A model generated the notes under the pieces. The model was given only the letters and a program-made list of their open reading frames with translations. It was not told where the DNA came from and did no database searches. The translations under genes and the position numbers were made by a program. 64,000 nucleotides of DNA from Microbacterium sp. MYb54 (lineage in GTDB: Bacteria; Actinomycetota; Actinomycetes; Actinomycetales; Microbacteriaceae): NCBI RefSeq assembly GCF_002979515.1, contig NZ_PCPA01000001.1:124001-188000 (forward strand). Reading direction: 5' to 3'. This document shows positions 7,985 to 16,876 of this stretch, in pieces; position 1 is the first letter of the stretch, and every line of letters starts with the position of its first letter.

Positions 7985-8725
7985 ATGACTACGCAGGTAG
8001 CACTCGTCGGCGGAACCGGGAAGCTCGGCACGATCATCGGTGCGGTGATCGATGAGCTCGAGGGGTTCGAGGTGACCCGTGTGCTGACCTCGTCAAGCGA
8101 CCTCTCCGAACTTCAAGGCGCAGATCTCGTGGTCGATGCTTCGACCCCTCAGGTGAGCATCGAGGTCGTCCGCGCCGCCGTGGAGCGTGGCATCAATGTG
8201 CTGGTCGCGACGTCGGGGTGGTCAGCGGAGCGGATCGCCCTGGTGCGTCCTCTCGTCGAAGCAGCGGGTACCGGAGCGGTCTTCATCCCCAACTTCTCGC
8301 TCGGCTCTGTTCTCGGCTCTGCGCTGGCGGCGGCGGCGGCACCGTTCTTCGGCTCCGCCGAGATCGTCGAAGCACACCGCGAGACGAAGATCGACTCTCC
8401 CAGTGGTACGGCGGTTCGCACCGCGGAGCTGATCGCGGCGGCCCGTGCGGAGCAGGGACCGGTCAGCGCACCGCACGCGGATCAGCGCGCCCGAGGCCAG
8501 CAGGTCGGCAGCGTTCCGATCCACTCGCTGCGTCGTCCCGGGGTCGTTGCCAAGCAGGAGGTCATCCTCTCGGGACCCGGCGAGTCGCTCACGTTCACGC
8601 ACGACACGACCGACTCGGCGCTCGCCTATGCGCCGGGCATCCGGCTCTCCGTGCCGTTCGCATTGAAGGCCACCGGCGTGGTCGTCGGCCTCGAGCACAT
8701 GATCGACATCGGCATCCGGTCGTGA
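7985..8725 (+). CDS. dapB: 4-hydroxy-tetrahydrodipicolinate reductase
   Basis: 246-residue NAD(P)H-dependent reductase of the diaminopimelate/lysine pathway, feeding peptidoglycan and lysine. The N-terminal Rossmann motif VALVGGTGKLG is at residues 5-15 and the family signature EAHRETKIDSPSGTA carries the catalytic His and Lys. Length matches the family. The mRNA appears leaderless. The stop codon overlaps the start of the next gene (TGATG), so the small membrane protein downstream is translationally coupled. dapA and dapF are elsewhere in the window, not in one operon. Confidence 0.96.
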   Translation: MTTQVALVGGTGKLGTIIGAVIDELEGFEVTRVLTSSSDLSELQGADLVVDASTPQVSIEVVRAAVERGINVLVATSGWSAERIALVRPLVEAAGTGAVFIPNFSLGSVLGSALAAAAAPFFGSAEIVEAHRETKIDSPSGTAVRTAELIAAARAEQGPVSAPHADQRARGQQVGSVPIHSLRRPGVVAKQEVILSGPGESLTFTHDTTDSALAYAPGIRLSVPFALKATGVVVGLEHMIDIGIRS

Positions 8726-9159
8726 TGTCGCGTATCGGCGTCGGCCTGATGGCCGCGGCTCTGCTCGTCTATCTCGCCGTCGCGATCTGGCTCGCGGTGA
8801 TGTTCATCTCGGTCGGCTCGCCCATCTCCATCGGTATGGGGATCACCCTCGTCGTGCTCGCTCCGATCGGGGCCTGGGCACTGGTACGGGAGATGATGTT
8901 CGGCTTCGGAGCGGATCGTCTCGGACGCCTGCTCGATGCGGAGGGCGGGATGCCCCCGGTCGAGACGGAGCTGACGCCGAGCGGACGCATCGCTCGCGCT
9001 GATGCGGATGCACTCATCGCGCGGTACACGGCTGAAGCTGAATCAGCGGGCGATGACTGGCGCGCGCGCTATCGATTGGGCGTCGTCCAAGACGCCGCCG
9101 GACGCCGCAAAGACGCCAGGGCCAGCATCCGCGAGGCCATCAGCCTCTCGCGCCGCTGA
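8725..9159 (+). CDS. small membrane protein with helical (TPR-like) C-terminus
   Basis: 144 residues with no family I can name. Two hydrophobic helices span about 5-30 and 35-55. The soluble C-terminal half (ADALIARYTAEAESAGDDWRARYRLGVVQDAAGRRKDARASI) has the spacing of one tetratricopeptide-like helix pair. ATG 8725 overlaps the dapB stop by one base; GTG 8722 is the alternative. Tight coupling to dapB suggests a housekeeping role in the same message, but no function is assigned. Confidence 0.75.
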   Translation: MSRIGVGLMAAALLVYLAVAIWLAVMFISVGSPISIGMGITLVVLAPIGAWALVREMMFGFGADRLGRLLDAEGGMPPVETELTPSGRIARADADALIARYTAEAESAGDDWRARYRLGVVQDAAGRRKDARASIREAISLSRR

Positions 9160-9174
9160 CCCTGACAGGAGTGT

Positions 9175-9600
9175 TCAGGCGAGGGTCGCCTCGAGGGTGA
9201 TCTCGATACCGGCGAGCGCCTGCGAGACCGGGCAACCGGTCTTGGCGCCGTTCGCGATCTCCTGGAACGCCTCGGGCGTCAGGTTCGGGATGGTCGCGTT
9301 GACGTTGAGGTGACTGCCGGTGATGCCGACGCCGGGCTTGAAAGTGACCGATGCCGTCGTGTTCACACGTTCCGGCGGGGTCCCGTTCTCGGCGAGCGCG
9401 TGCGAGAGAGCCATGCTGAAGCAGGATGCGTGCGCAGCTGCGATGAGCTCTTCCGGCGTGGTCGTCGTGTCGCTGCCCTCGCTGCGAGCCTTCCAGTTGA
9501 TCGGGAAGGTGCCGAGTTTCGACGACGAGAACGCGACGGTGCCGGATCCCTCCATGAGCGATCCGGTCCAGGTGCTGGCGGCTTCGCTGGTGACGGGCAT
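9175..9600 (-). CDS. OsmC family peroxiredoxin
   Basis: 141-residue thiol peroxidase of the OsmC/Ohr superfamily that reduces organic hydroperoxides. The two reactive cysteines are visible: Cys60 in HASCFSMAL and Cys123 in KTGCPVSQAL. ATG 9600 follows a good ribosome binding site (CCGGAGGAATC). It lies 81 nt downstream of the DUF4395 gene and third in the same direction as the thioredoxin gene, so the three probably form a redox operon. The thioredoxin-like partner is a plausible electron donor; that is an inference. Confidence 0.93.
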   Translation of the reverse strand: MPVTSEAASTWTGSLMEGSGTVAFSSSKLGTFPINWKARSEGSDTTTTPEELIAAAHASCFSMALSHALAENGTPPERVNTTASVTFKPGVGITGSHLNVNATIPNLTPEAFQEIANGAKTGCPVSQALAGIEITLEATLA

Positions 9601-9681
9601 GATTCCTCCGGTTCTCGCTCTGCGGGTGCAGCGGCGACTCCCGGCCAGCCTAGCGAGCGCCCGCAGGTGGGGGAACAGTGC

Positions 9682-10260
9682 TCAGGACACGGTGGCCTCA
9701 CGACCGACGACGCCGGCGCGCTGCAGCAGGAGGTAGAGCTGGCAGCCCAGGCAGAACGCGAAAGCGGCGTTGAGGAACGCGGCGATGAACGCGGCAGCCG
9801 TGGCGATCGGGAGTGCCCACGGCACGCCCAGGAGGTGCAGCACGAGTCCGATGCCGACGACGAACAGCCCGACGCCCTGGGAGAACCGTGGCGGACGGGG
9901 GTCCTCGAGCTCCGACGGCGGTGCGAGGCGCGGGCGCACGAGCGTGCGGAAGGCCACGGCCCAGGGAGCTGTCCGCGGTGCGGCGACGCCCCACAGGAAC
10001 AGGAGAGCGATGACGACCGTGAGCAGGAAGCCCGGGTCGAGGGCCCGCTGACCGACAGAAGCCGATGAGATCGCCCACCCGGTGGGCGTGAAGGAGGCAT
10101 CCGCCAGAGGTTGATAGGCGAACCAGCCGAAGGTGGCGGTGCCGGCCCGCTCGGTCGAGATGCCGGTCAGCGCCAGGAATGTCGCCACCAGCAGCAGGAC
10201 TGCCGTGATGGTGGCCGCGAAGCGGGGGCCGCGCGGATCGATGCCTGCGGGAGTGCTCAT
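9682..10260 (-). CDS. DUF4395 domain membrane protein
   Basis: 192 residues with four predicted membrane helices (about 15-37, 75-92, 127-145, 148-170). The DUF4395 signature with paired cysteines, FCLGCQLYLL, is in the last helix. In other actinobacteria and proteobacteria this family sits beside thioredoxin- and OsmC-type genes, as it does here: the thioredoxin gene ends 21 nt upstream. A membrane component in thiol or sulfur metabolism is likely; the exact reaction is unknown. The CxxC-like pair could carry electrons across the membrane. Confidence 0.88.
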   Translation of the reverse strand: MSTPAGIDPRGPRFAATITAVLLLVATFLALTGISTERAGTATFGWFAYQPLADASFTPTGWAISSASVGQRALDPGFLLTVVIALLFLWGVAAPRTAPWAVAFRTLVRPRLAPPSELEDPRPPRFSQGVGLFVVGIGLVLHLLGVPWALPIATAAAFIAAFLNAAFAFCLGCQLYLLLQRAGVVGREATVS

Positions 10261-10281
10261 GCGTGCTCCAGATCTCGCGCC

Positions 10282-10692
10282 TCAGATGGCGGCGATGGCT
10301 TCGGTGAGGGCGTGCCGGTGTGGAACGCCGTGGAATCGGGCGCGGACGGCTCCCGCCCCGTCGACGACGAAGGTCGTCGGAGTCTGCAGCACCTTGTAGC
10401 GCGTCGAGAGATCAGGACGGTGAGTGAGATCCACCTCCACGTGTCGGAGCCCGTCGTGGTCCGCCGCATAGTCGCCGAGCAAGCGCCTCACCTGCGGGCA
10501 CCGCGCGCACATCTCGGTGCTGAACTGCACCAGGGTCGCATGCGAACCGAGTTCTGTGGCGGCATCCAGTGGATCGAACCGGAGTGTTCCGCCGGAGCGT
10601 CGGCGTCCATCGCGGCGGCGCAGCACGACGCCGACGACCGTGGCGAGCGCGAGGAGCGCTGCGGCGATCCCGAGGGCGAGCACGGGTGACAT
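10282..10692 (-). CDS. membrane-anchored thioredoxin family protein
   Basis: 136 residues. An N-terminal hydrophobic helix (about 3-24) followed by Arg-rich residues anchors the protein; a thioredoxin domain begins near residue 36. The active site is Cys62-Ala-Arg-Cys65 and the cis-proline loop is QTPTTFVV. The small size and CARC active site resemble thioredoxins paired with DUF4395. ATG 10692 is supported by a -10 hexamer 6 nt upstream (leaderless). First gene of the thioredoxin-DUF4395-OsmC run. Confidence 0.9.
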   Translation of the reverse strand: MSPVLALGIAAALLALATVVGVVLRRRDGRRRSGGTLRFDPLDAATELGSHATLVQFSTEMCARCPQVRRLLGDYAADHDGLRHVEVDLTHRPDLSTRYKVLQTPTTFVVDGAGAVRARFHGVPHRHALTEAIAAI

Positions 10693-10698
10693 GGGTCG

Positions 10699-10704
10699 AG
10701 AGTA
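10699..10704 (-). promoter_or_regulatory. -10 hexamer of the thioredoxin operon (leaderless)
   Basis: TACTCT on the minus strand ends 6 nt before ATG 10692. Confidence 0.6.
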
Positions 10705-10796
10705 CGTCGCCCGACGGGGCGTGCGGGCCGATGTTTCCGACCATGACGAACCTGTCCGTGCGGGAGGGGCATCGCCCCTGGCGCGGGTGGGGAAGG

Positions 10797-10802
10797 TATC
10801 GT
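10797..10802 (+). promoter_or_regulatory. -10 hexamer of thyA
   Basis: TATCGT ends 7 nt before ATG 10810. It overlaps the alternative GTG at 10801, which favours the ATG as the true start. Confidence 0.5.
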
Positions 10803-10809
10803 GGCTGTC

Positions 10810-11619
10810 ATGAGCGCAGCCGTCCCGACTCCTTATGAAGACCTGCTCCGTGACGTGCTGGAGACCGGCACGCACAAGTCCGATCGCACCGGGACCGGCA
10901 CGACGAGTGTCTTCGGGCGCCAGATCCGCTTCGACCTGTCGAAGGGATTCCCGCTCATCACCACGAAGCGCGTGCACTTCAAGTCGATCGCGTACGAGCT
11001 CCTCTGGTTCCTGCAGGGCGACTCCAACGTGGGCTGGCTTCGCGAGAACGGCGTGACGATCTGGGACGAGTGGGCAGACGAGTCCGGCGATCTCGGCCCC
11101 GTCTACGGGGTGCAGTGGCGGTCGTGGCCGAAGCCGGATGGCGGGAGCATCGACCAGCTGTCCGAGGTGATCGAGCAGATCCGGCGCTCGCCCGACTCCC
11201 GACGGCTCATCGTCTCGGCCTGGAATCCGGCCGATATCCCCGACATGGCCCTCGCCCCTTGTCATGCCCTGTTCCAGTTCTACGTCGCCGACGGCAAGCT
11301 CTCCTGCCAGCTTTACCAGCGAAGCGCCGACATGTTCCTCGGGGTGCCGTTCAACATCGCCTCGTATGCGCTGCTCACGATGATGATCGCCCAACAGGTC
11401 GGTCTCGAGCCCGGAGACTTCGTCTGGACGGGCGGCGACTGCCACGTGTACGACAATCACGTCGAGCAGGTGCGTGAGCAGCTCAGCCGCGAGCCGTACG
11501 AGTACCCGACGCTGCGTTTCGCACGGAAGCCGGAATCGATCCTCGACTACCGCTACGAGGACTTCGTCGTGGAGAACTATCAGCATCACGCGCCGATCAG
11601 GGCGGCGGTGGCGGTATGA
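10810..11619 (+). CDS. thyA: thymidylate synthase
   Basis: 269-residue enzyme that methylates dUMP to dTMP with methylenetetrahydrofolate. The signature [12 protein letters not shown] is near the N-terminus, the nucleophile Cys151 is in [11 protein letters not shown], and the phosphate-binding RRL segment ([11 protein letters not shown]) is present. ATG 10810 is preferred over GTG 10801 because the latter lies inside the -10 hexamer, although a GGAAGG stretch precedes it by 4 nt. The stop overlaps the folA start (ATGA), coupling the pair that uses and regenerates folate. Confidence 0.96.
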   Translation: MSAAVPTPYEDLLRDVLETGTHKSDRTGTGTTSVFGRQIRFDLSKGFPLITTKRVHFKSIAYELLWFLQGDSNVGWLRENGVTIWDEWADESGDLGPVYGVQWRSWPKPDGGSIDQLSEVIEQIRRSPDSRRLIVSAWNPADIPDMALAPCHALFQFYVADGKLSCQLYQRSADMFLGVPFNIASYALLTMMIAQQVGLEPGDFVWTGGDCHVYDNHVEQVREQLSREPYEYPTLRFARKPESILDYRYEDFVVENYQHHAPIRAAVAV

Positions 11620-12092
11620 CCTGGGTCGGGTTGATCTGGGCCGAGGCGGACGGTGGCGTGATCGGTGCCGAGGGCGGGATGCCCTGGCACGTGCCGGAAG
11701 ACCTGGCTCATTTCAAAGAGGTCACCCTCGGCGCTCCCGTCGTGATGGGGCGCAAGACCTGGGACTCCCTCCCGGAGCGCTTCCGGCCGCTCGCCGGCCG
11801 CGACAACATCGTCGTGACCCGACAGCAGGACTGGTCCGAGGAGGGCGCGCGCCGAGCGGCCACCGTCGCCGAAGCCGTGCGCGGACTCGAGAGGGTCTGG
11901 ATCATCGGCGGTGCGGAGATCTTCCGACAGGTGATCGGGGATGCTGATCGGCTCGAGGTCACCGAGCTCGATCTCGAAGTCGCCGGCGATGCCTACGCTC
12001 CGGCCAAGACCGGATGGCGCCTCGTCGACGAGGGGGAGTGGCATACCTCGCGCACCGGCATCCGCTACCGCTTCCTCGGATACGAGCGCTGA
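11616..12092 (+). CDS. folA: dihydrofolate reductase
   Basis: 158-residue NADPH-dependent reductase that regenerates tetrahydrofolate from the dihydrofolate made by ThyA. Family features in order: [20 protein letters not shown] with the Met20-loop Trp, the substrate acid in PEDLAHFK, the cofactor motif GRKTWDSLP, and [10 protein letters not shown]. It overlaps thyA by 4 nt and the following SDR gene by one base, so the three are translated as one coupled operon. Confidence 0.96.
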   Translation: MTWVGLIWAEADGGVIGAEGGMPWHVPEDLAHFKEVTLGAPVVMGRKTWDSLPERFRPLAGRDNIVVTRQQDWSEEGARRAATVAEAVRGLERVWIIGGAEIFRQVIGDADRLEVTELDLEVAGDAYAPAKTGWRLVDEGEWHTSRTGIRYRFLGYER

Positions 12093-12853
12093 TGCCCACC
12101 GCACTCATCACCGGAGCCAGCGCCGGACTGGGCGCCGAATTCGCCCGCCAGCTCGCGCGTCGTCGCGCCGATCTCGTCCTGGTTTCGCGCTCCGAGGATG
12201 CGCTCGAGACTCTGGGCGCGGAGCTGCGAAGTGAGTACGGCGTCGCGGTCGAGATCATCTCCGCCGATCTGGCGGTGGAAGCCGGAGTCGAGAAGGTCGC
12301 CGAGCGACTGCGCGACAAGGCGGACCCCATCGATCTCCTGGTGAACAACGCCGGGTTCGGGCTTCCCCTGCAGTTCGCCGACAACGACATCGACGACGAG
12401 GTGCGTCACCTGCGCCTGCACGTAGAAGCTTCGATGCGTCTCATGCACGCGGCCCTGCAGTCCATGCGCGGACGCGGAGGACGCATCATCAACGTGGCGT
12501 CCGTCGCCGGCTTCATCTCGAGGTCGACATACTCCGCCTGCAAGGCCTGGCTCATCGGCTTCAGCCGCTGGGCGAATGCGGAGTATGCCAGGGACGGCGT
12601 TTCCGTGACGGCGTTGTGCCCCGGATTCACGCATACGTCGTTCCACGAGCGCATGGGGCTCACCGTCGGCGAGGAGGGCGTGCCAGGGATCATGTGGCTG
12701 AATGCGCGCGATGTCGTGCGTACCGGTCTGCGTGACGCCGCTCGCGGCAGGTCAGTCTCCGTTCCGTCGTTGCGGTACAAGGTGATCGTGGCTCTGACGC
12801 GCGTCTTGCCGAGCTCGCTCACCTCCGGCGTCGCGCGTCGCGGCCGCGTCTGA
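12092..12853 (+). CDS. SDR family NAD(P)-dependent oxidoreductase
   Basis: 253-residue classical short-chain dehydrogenase. The cofactor motif TGASAGLG is at 7-14, NNAG near 87-90, and the catalytic Ser-Tyr-Lys set is in NVASVAGFISRSTYSACKAW. Substrate unknown. ATG 12092 shares its A with the folA stop (TGATG), so it belongs to the thyA-folA operon even though no folate role is known for this subgroup. Confidence 0.9.
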   Translation: MPTALITGASAGLGAEFARQLARRRADLVLVSRSEDALETLGAELRSEYGVAVEIISADLAVEAGVEKVAERLRDKADPIDLLVNNAGFGLPLQFADNDIDDEVRHLRLHVEASMRLMHAALQSMRGRGGRIINVASVAGFISRSTYSACKAWLIGFSRWANAEYARDGVSVTALCPGFTHTSFHERMGLTVGEEGVPGIMWLNARDVVRTGLRDAARGRSVSVPSLRYKVIVALTRVLPSSLTSGVARRGRV

Positions 12854-12862
12854 TCCTCGGGC

Positions 12863-13414
12863 TCAGCGGAACCTGCCGAGAAGGATTGCGGCTTTTGCGA
12901 TCGCGGCGATGGTCTCTCCGTCGGTGATGGTGCCTTGGGCGATCATCGCCAGCACCTCGTCGAACGGGACCCAGGAGACGGCTTGGATGCCCTCTTCCGC
13001 CTGAGTCTCGGCAGCATCCTCGTCGGTCACGGCCGCCCGGAGATCCCGGGCGAGGAAGACGTATTCGATCGCCTCGGCCACGCCGTTCAGAGCGCTCATG
13101 CTGCCGAGGGAGGTCCAGTCGCCCGCCTCGAACCCGGTCTCCTCGCGGAGCTCCCGCTGCGCAGCCTGCAGCGGATCCTCACCATCGCTGCCGCCGGCGG
13201 GAATCTCGGTGGAGACCCCGACGGTGTAACGGTCGATCGTGACGAGGCATATCCGGTCCTCGTCGTCGAGCGCGACGATGAACACTGCGGGATGCCGCAT
13301 CGCGACCACGCCGTAGATGCCATCACCCCCACCGGGACCTGTGACACGGTCTTCACGCACGCTGATCCAGGCGTTCTCGTACTTCGTCTCTGATCCTCGC
13401 GTCACCCATGCCAT
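12863..13414 (-). CDS. NUDIX hydrolase
   Basis: 183-residue NUDIX pyrophosphohydrolase. The Nudix box is complete (GGSDGEDPLQAAQREL followed by REETGFE) near residues 74-96, preceded by EIPAGG as in ADP-ribose pyrophosphatase-like members. The likely substrate is ADP-ribose or a related nucleoside diphosphate derivative; this is family-level inference. ATG 13414 has a -10 hexamer 6 nt upstream and no Shine-Dalgarno sequence. It converges on the SDR gene and is divergent from dapA. Confidence 0.9.
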   Translation of the reverse strand: MAWVTRGSETKYENAWISVREDRVTGPGGGDGIYGVVAMRHPAVFIVALDDEDRICLVTIDRYTVGVSTEIPAGGSDGEDPLQAAQRELREETGFEAGDWTSLGSMSALNGVAEAIEYVFLARDLRAAVTDEDAAETQAEEGIQAVSWVPFDEVLAMIAQGTITDGETIAAIAKAAILLGRFR

Positions 13415-13420
13415 GTGTCG

Positions 13421-13426
13421 AGCGTA
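13421..13426 (-). promoter_or_regulatory. -10 hexamer of the NUDIX gene (leaderless)
   Basis: TACGCT on the minus strand, 6 nt before ATG 13414. Confidence 0.6.
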
Positions 13427-13516
13427 GGGGCCGGGCGGATTGGAACCGCGGGATCGGCCCCACGAGCGCAGGCCTCATCCGCGTCACCGCGTCAGCATGA
13501 GCGGCATTCGAACCGA

Positions 13517-13522
13517 TACGCT
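13517..13522 (+). promoter_or_regulatory. -10 hexamer of dapA (leaderless)
   Basis: TACGCT, 6 nt before ATG 13529; no Shine-Dalgarno sequence. Confidence 0.6.
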
Positions 13523-13528
13523 GGGTGC

Positions 13529-14506
13529 ATGACGCACTCGGGCAACCCTTTCGGACAGGTTCTCGTCGCGCTCGTCACTCCGATGACGGCCGACGGTGAA
13601 GTCGATTGGCCCGCCGTCGAGAAGCACATCGATGACGTGATCACCGCAGGCGCGGACGGCATCGTCGTGACGGGAACGACTGGCGAGACCTCAACGCTGA
13701 CCGACCCCGAGAAGCTCAAGCTCGTCGAGGTCGGCAAGTCCGTCTCCGCCGGCCGCGCCAAGATCATCACCGGCGGTGGCTCCAACGAGACCGCCCACGC
13801 GATCGAGCTGTACAAGGCCAGCGAGAAGGCCGGCGCCGACGGCATCATGATCGTCACGCCGTACTACAACAAGCCGACGCAGGCCGGCATCCTCACGCAC
13901 TTCCGTCTGGTCGCAGATGCGACCGACCTGCCGGTGATCCTCTACGACATCCCCGGCCGCACCGGTGTGCCGATCAAGTACGAGACGATCCTGCGCCTTG
14001 CGAAGCACCCGAACATCCTCGCCGTGAAGGACGCCAAGGGGGACTTCTCCGAGGTGAGCCGCGTGCTCAATCAGACCGACCTGATGTACTTCTCCGGCGA
14101 CGACGCGAACGTGCTGCCGCACCTCGCGATCGGAGCCACCGGACTCATCGGTGTCACGGCGAACGTCGCTGCTGCGCCCTACCGCACGATCATCGACGCC
14201 GTGAACGCGGGCGACCTCGCCACGGCGACCGCTGAACACAAGCGCCTCGAGCCACTCGTGCGTGCGGTGATGACGCATGTCCCCGGCACCGTTGCAGCGA
14301 AGTACATCCTGCACGGGCTCGGCCGCATCTCGAGCCCGCGTGTGCGTCTTCCCCTGGTCGGCCCCGAGGAATGGGAGGCCGCGCTGATCGAAGATGAGCT
14401 CGACCTCGTCCAGAACGTCCCCGGCGCCGACTTCTCGAACTTCCGACCCGACCGCAATGCGGCTGCGGGCGGTGCCCTGCCGAAGGTGCACGGCACGACG
14501 CGCTGA
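13529..14506 (+). CDS. dapA: 4-hydroxy-tetrahydrodipicolinate synthase
   Basis: 325-residue class I aldolase condensing pyruvate with aspartate semialdehyde, the first committed step to diaminopimelate and lysine. The motif GTTGETSTLT and the Schiff-base lysine Lys167 in AVKDAKGD are present, as is the tyrosine in YDIPGRTG. The start at 13529 fits the -10 hexamer and family length; an open frame continues 38 codons upstream but is not supported. The ribonuclease J gene follows 53 nt downstream, an arrangement conserved in actinobacteria. Confidence 0.96.
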   Translation: MTHSGNPFGQVLVALVTPMTADGEVDWPAVEKHIDDVITAGADGIVVTGTTGETSTLTDPEKLKLVEVGKSVSAGRAKIITGGGSNETAHAIELYKASEKAGADGIMIVTPYYNKPTQAGILTHFRLVADATDLPVILYDIPGRTGVPIKYETILRLAKHPNILAVKDAKGDFSEVSRVLNQTDLMYFSGDDANVLPHLAIGATGLIGVTANVAAAPYRTIIDAVNAGDLATATAEHKRLEPLVRAVMTHVPGTVAAKYILHGLGRISSPRVRLPLVGPEEWEAALIEDELDLVQNVPGADFSNFRPDRNAAAGGALPKVHGTTR

Positions 14507-14559
14507 GTCGCGTCCCCATGAACGAACGGACGCGTGGAGTGTCCGACTGAGGAGACAGC

Positions 14560-16236
14560 ATGTCCATTCCCCTGGCAGAACCGTCCGCTCTCGACCAAGG
14601 AACGCTGCGGGTCATCCCGATCGGCGGCCTCGGCGAGATCGGTCGCAACATGACGATGTTCGAGTACGACGGCAAGATCCTGATCGTCGACTGCGGCGTG
14701 CTCTTCCCCGAAGAGCACCAGCCCGGCGTCGATCTGATCCTCCCCGACTTCGAGCCGATCCGCGATCGTCTCGACGACATCGTCGGCGTTGTGCTCACGC
14801 ACGGCCACGAAGACCACATCGGGGCGGTCCCGTACCTGCTGCGTCTGAAGAGCGACATCCCACTGATCGGCTCCGGGCTCACCCTGGCGTTGGTCGAAGC
14901 GAAACTCAAGGAGCACCGCATCAAGGCCTTCACCCTGACGGTGAAGGAGGGGCAGCAGGAGAAGGTCGGTCCCTTCGACCTCGAATTCGTCGCGGTTAAC
15001 CACTCGATCCCGGATGCGCTGGCCGTCGCCATCCGCACCCCAGCCGGCATGGTGCTCGCGACGGGCGACTTCAAGATGGACCAGCTGCCGCTGGACGGCC
15101 GCATCACCGACCTGCGGGCGTTCGCCCGCCTCGGTGAAGAGGGTGTCGACCTGTTCCTCGTCGACTCGACCAACGCCGACGTTCCCGGCTTCACGCCGAC
15201 TGAGCGCTCCATCGGGCCGGTCCTCGACCAAGTGATCGCCAAGGCGCCGCGTCGCGTCATCGTCGCGAGCTTCTCCAGCCACGTCCACCGCGTGCAGCAG
15301 GTCATCGACGCCGCGTATGCCAACGGACGCCGCGTCGCGTTCCTCGGTCGCAGCATGGTGCGCAACATGACCATCGCCGAGCAGCTCGGCTACCTGAAGG
15401 TGCCGGACGGGGTCCTCATCGACTTCAAGAAGGCCCGCGATCTCCCCGACGAGCAGATCGTCTACATGTCGACCGGATCGCAGGGCGAGCCGATGGCCGT
15501 GCTCAGCCGCATGGCGAACATGGACCACGCCATCGAGGTGAGCGAGGGGGACACGGTCATCCTCGCCTCCAGCCTCATCCCGGGCAACGAGAACGCGGTG
15601 TACCGCGTGATCGACGGTCTGACGAAGCTCGGCGCGCACGTCGTGCACAAGGCGAACGCGAAGGTGCACGTCTCCGGCCATGCCGCCGCCGGCGAGCTGA
15701 TCTACTGCTACAACATCCTGAAGCCGAAGAACGTGCTCCCGGTGCACGGCGAGTACCGTCACCTCATCGCGAACGCGAAGCTCGCGCAGGAGACCGGTGT
15801 CCCCGAGTCGAACACGATCATCGCCTCCAACGGCACCGTGATCGACCTCAAGGGCGGCGTCGCCAATGTCGTCGGACAGCTGGATCTCGGTTTCGTCTAC
15901 GTCGACGGGTCCACGGTCGGGGAGATCACCGACGCGGACCTCAAGGATCGACGCATCCTCGCAGAAGAGGGCTTCATCTCGGTGATCGTCGTGGTCGATG
16001 CAGCGACCGGCCGGATCATCTCCGGCCCCGAGATCCACGCACGCGGCGTCGCGGAGGACGATTCGGTCTTCGACGACGTCGCACCGAAGATCGTGGCCGC
16101 CCTCAAGGAAGCGGCGGGCAACGGAGTGCGAGACACCCATTCGCTCTCCCAGGTCGTGCGGCGCACGATCGGTCGCTGGGTGAACCAGCGTCTGCGTCGC
16201 CGTCCGATGATCGTCCCTCTCGTCATCGAGGCGTGA
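14560..16236 (+). CDS. rnj: ribonuclease J
   Basis: 558-residue metallo-beta-lactamase/beta-CASP ribonuclease with 5'-3' exo- and endonuclease activity in mRNA decay and rRNA maturation. The zinc motif H81-G-H83-E-D85-H86 (THGHEDHIGA) is complete; further ligands lie in VNHSIPDA and TGDFKMD. The beta-CASP region contains GSQGEPM and the C-terminal HVSGHAAAGEL segment. ATG 14560 follows a good ribosome binding site (GAGGAG). Probably cotranscribed with dapA. PNPase is also in the window, at another locus. Confidence 0.96.
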   Translation: MSIPLAEPSALDQGTLRVIPIGGLGEIGRNMTMFEYDGKILIVDCGVLFPEEHQPGVDLILPDFEPIRDRLDDIVGVVLTHGHEDHIGAVPYLLRLKSDIPLIGSGLTLALVEAKLKEHRIKAFTLTVKEGQQEKVGPFDLEFVAVNHSIPDALAVAIRTPAGMVLATGDFKMDQLPLDGRITDLRAFARLGEEGVDLFLVDSTNADVPGFTPTERSIGPVLDQVIAKAPRRVIVASFSSHVHRVQQVIDAAYANGRRVAFLGRSMVRNMTIAEQLGYLKVPDGVLIDFKKARDLPDEQIVYMSTGSQGEPMAVLSRMANMDHAIEVSEGDTVILASSLIPGNENAVYRVIDGLTKLGAHVVHKANAKVHVSGHAAAGELIYCYNILKPKNVLPVHGEYRHLIANAKLAQETGVPESNTIIASNGTVIDLKGGVANVVGQLDLGFVYVDGSTVGEITDADLKDRRILAEEGFISVIVVVDAATGRIISGPEIHARGVAEDDSVFDDVAPKIVAALKEAAGNGVRDTHSLSQVVRRTIGRWVNQRLRRRPMIVPLVIEA

Positions 16237-16296
16237 CGGCAGGGCGACCTCCGCTCGTTCACGGCTGTCCGTCATCCCGACGTAACACCCGCGTCC

Positions 16297-16302
16297 TATG
16301 CT
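16297..16302 (+). promoter_or_regulatory. -10 hexamer of the GNAT gene (leaderless)
   Basis: TATGCT, 6 nt before ATG 16309. Confidence 0.55.
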
Positions 16303-16308
16303 CGCGTC

Positions 16309-16803
16309 ATGTACAGGGGATTCTCCCTTCGCAGGGCGGCGCAGACGGATGCGATGTTCCTCGGCGACATGCTCGTCGAGGCGGCAAACTGGCGTGCCGG
16401 GGGCGTACGCCCGCGCCATGAGGTGCTGACGTCCGTCGATCATCGACGCTACCTCGCGGGGTGGAAGCGTTCGTCCGATGACGGGCTGGTGGCGACGGGT
16501 GAGGATGATCTACCGGTCGGCGCCGCGTGGTATCGGGTTCTCCCGCAGGATGATCCGGGGTTCGGCTTCATCGGGGTCGCGGTTCCCGAGCTCATCATCG
16601 GCGTGCATCCGCTCTGGCGGGCGCGTGGGGTCGGACGATCGCTGTTGCGTGGCGTCGTGCGGCTCGCTGGCGCGCAGGGCCACGCACGCATCAGCTTGAG
16701 CGTCGAACGAGACAACTTCGCCCGCAACCTGTATCGCGCCGAGGGATTCGCCGTCGTGGGGGAGGGCGCGACCCGCGACACGATGGTGCGGCGCACTACG
16801 TAG
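16309..16803 (+). CDS. GNAT family N-acetyltransferase
   Basis: 164 residues with the GCN5 acetyltransferase fold. Acetyl-CoA binding motif A is visible as LIIGVHPLWRARGVGRSLLR (R-x-x-G-V-G), followed by SVERDNFARNLYRAEGF, the usual C-terminal strand and helix. Substrate unknown. It has its own leaderless promoter between rnj and ftsK. Confidence 0.88.
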   Translation: MYRGFSLRRAAQTDAMFLGDMLVEAANWRAGGVRPRHEVLTSVDHRRYLAGWKRSSDDGLVATGEDDLPVGAAWYRVLPQDDPGFGFIGVAVPELIIGVHPLWRARGVGRSLLRGVVRLAGAQGHARISLSVERDNFARNLYRAEGFAVVGEGATRDTMVRRTT

Positions 16804-16864
16804 TCGAACAGTCTCGGATCCGCAGAAAGCCGCGTCATTACGCGGAGATGTCGGCTGTTGGTCG

Positions 16865-16870
16865 TAACGT
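16865..16870 (+). promoter_or_regulatory. -10 hexamer of ftsK (leaderless)
   Basis: TAACGT, 6 nt before ATG 16877. The intervening GAGAGC could also serve as a weak ribosome binding site. Confidence 0.5.
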
Positions 16871-16876
16871 GAGAGC

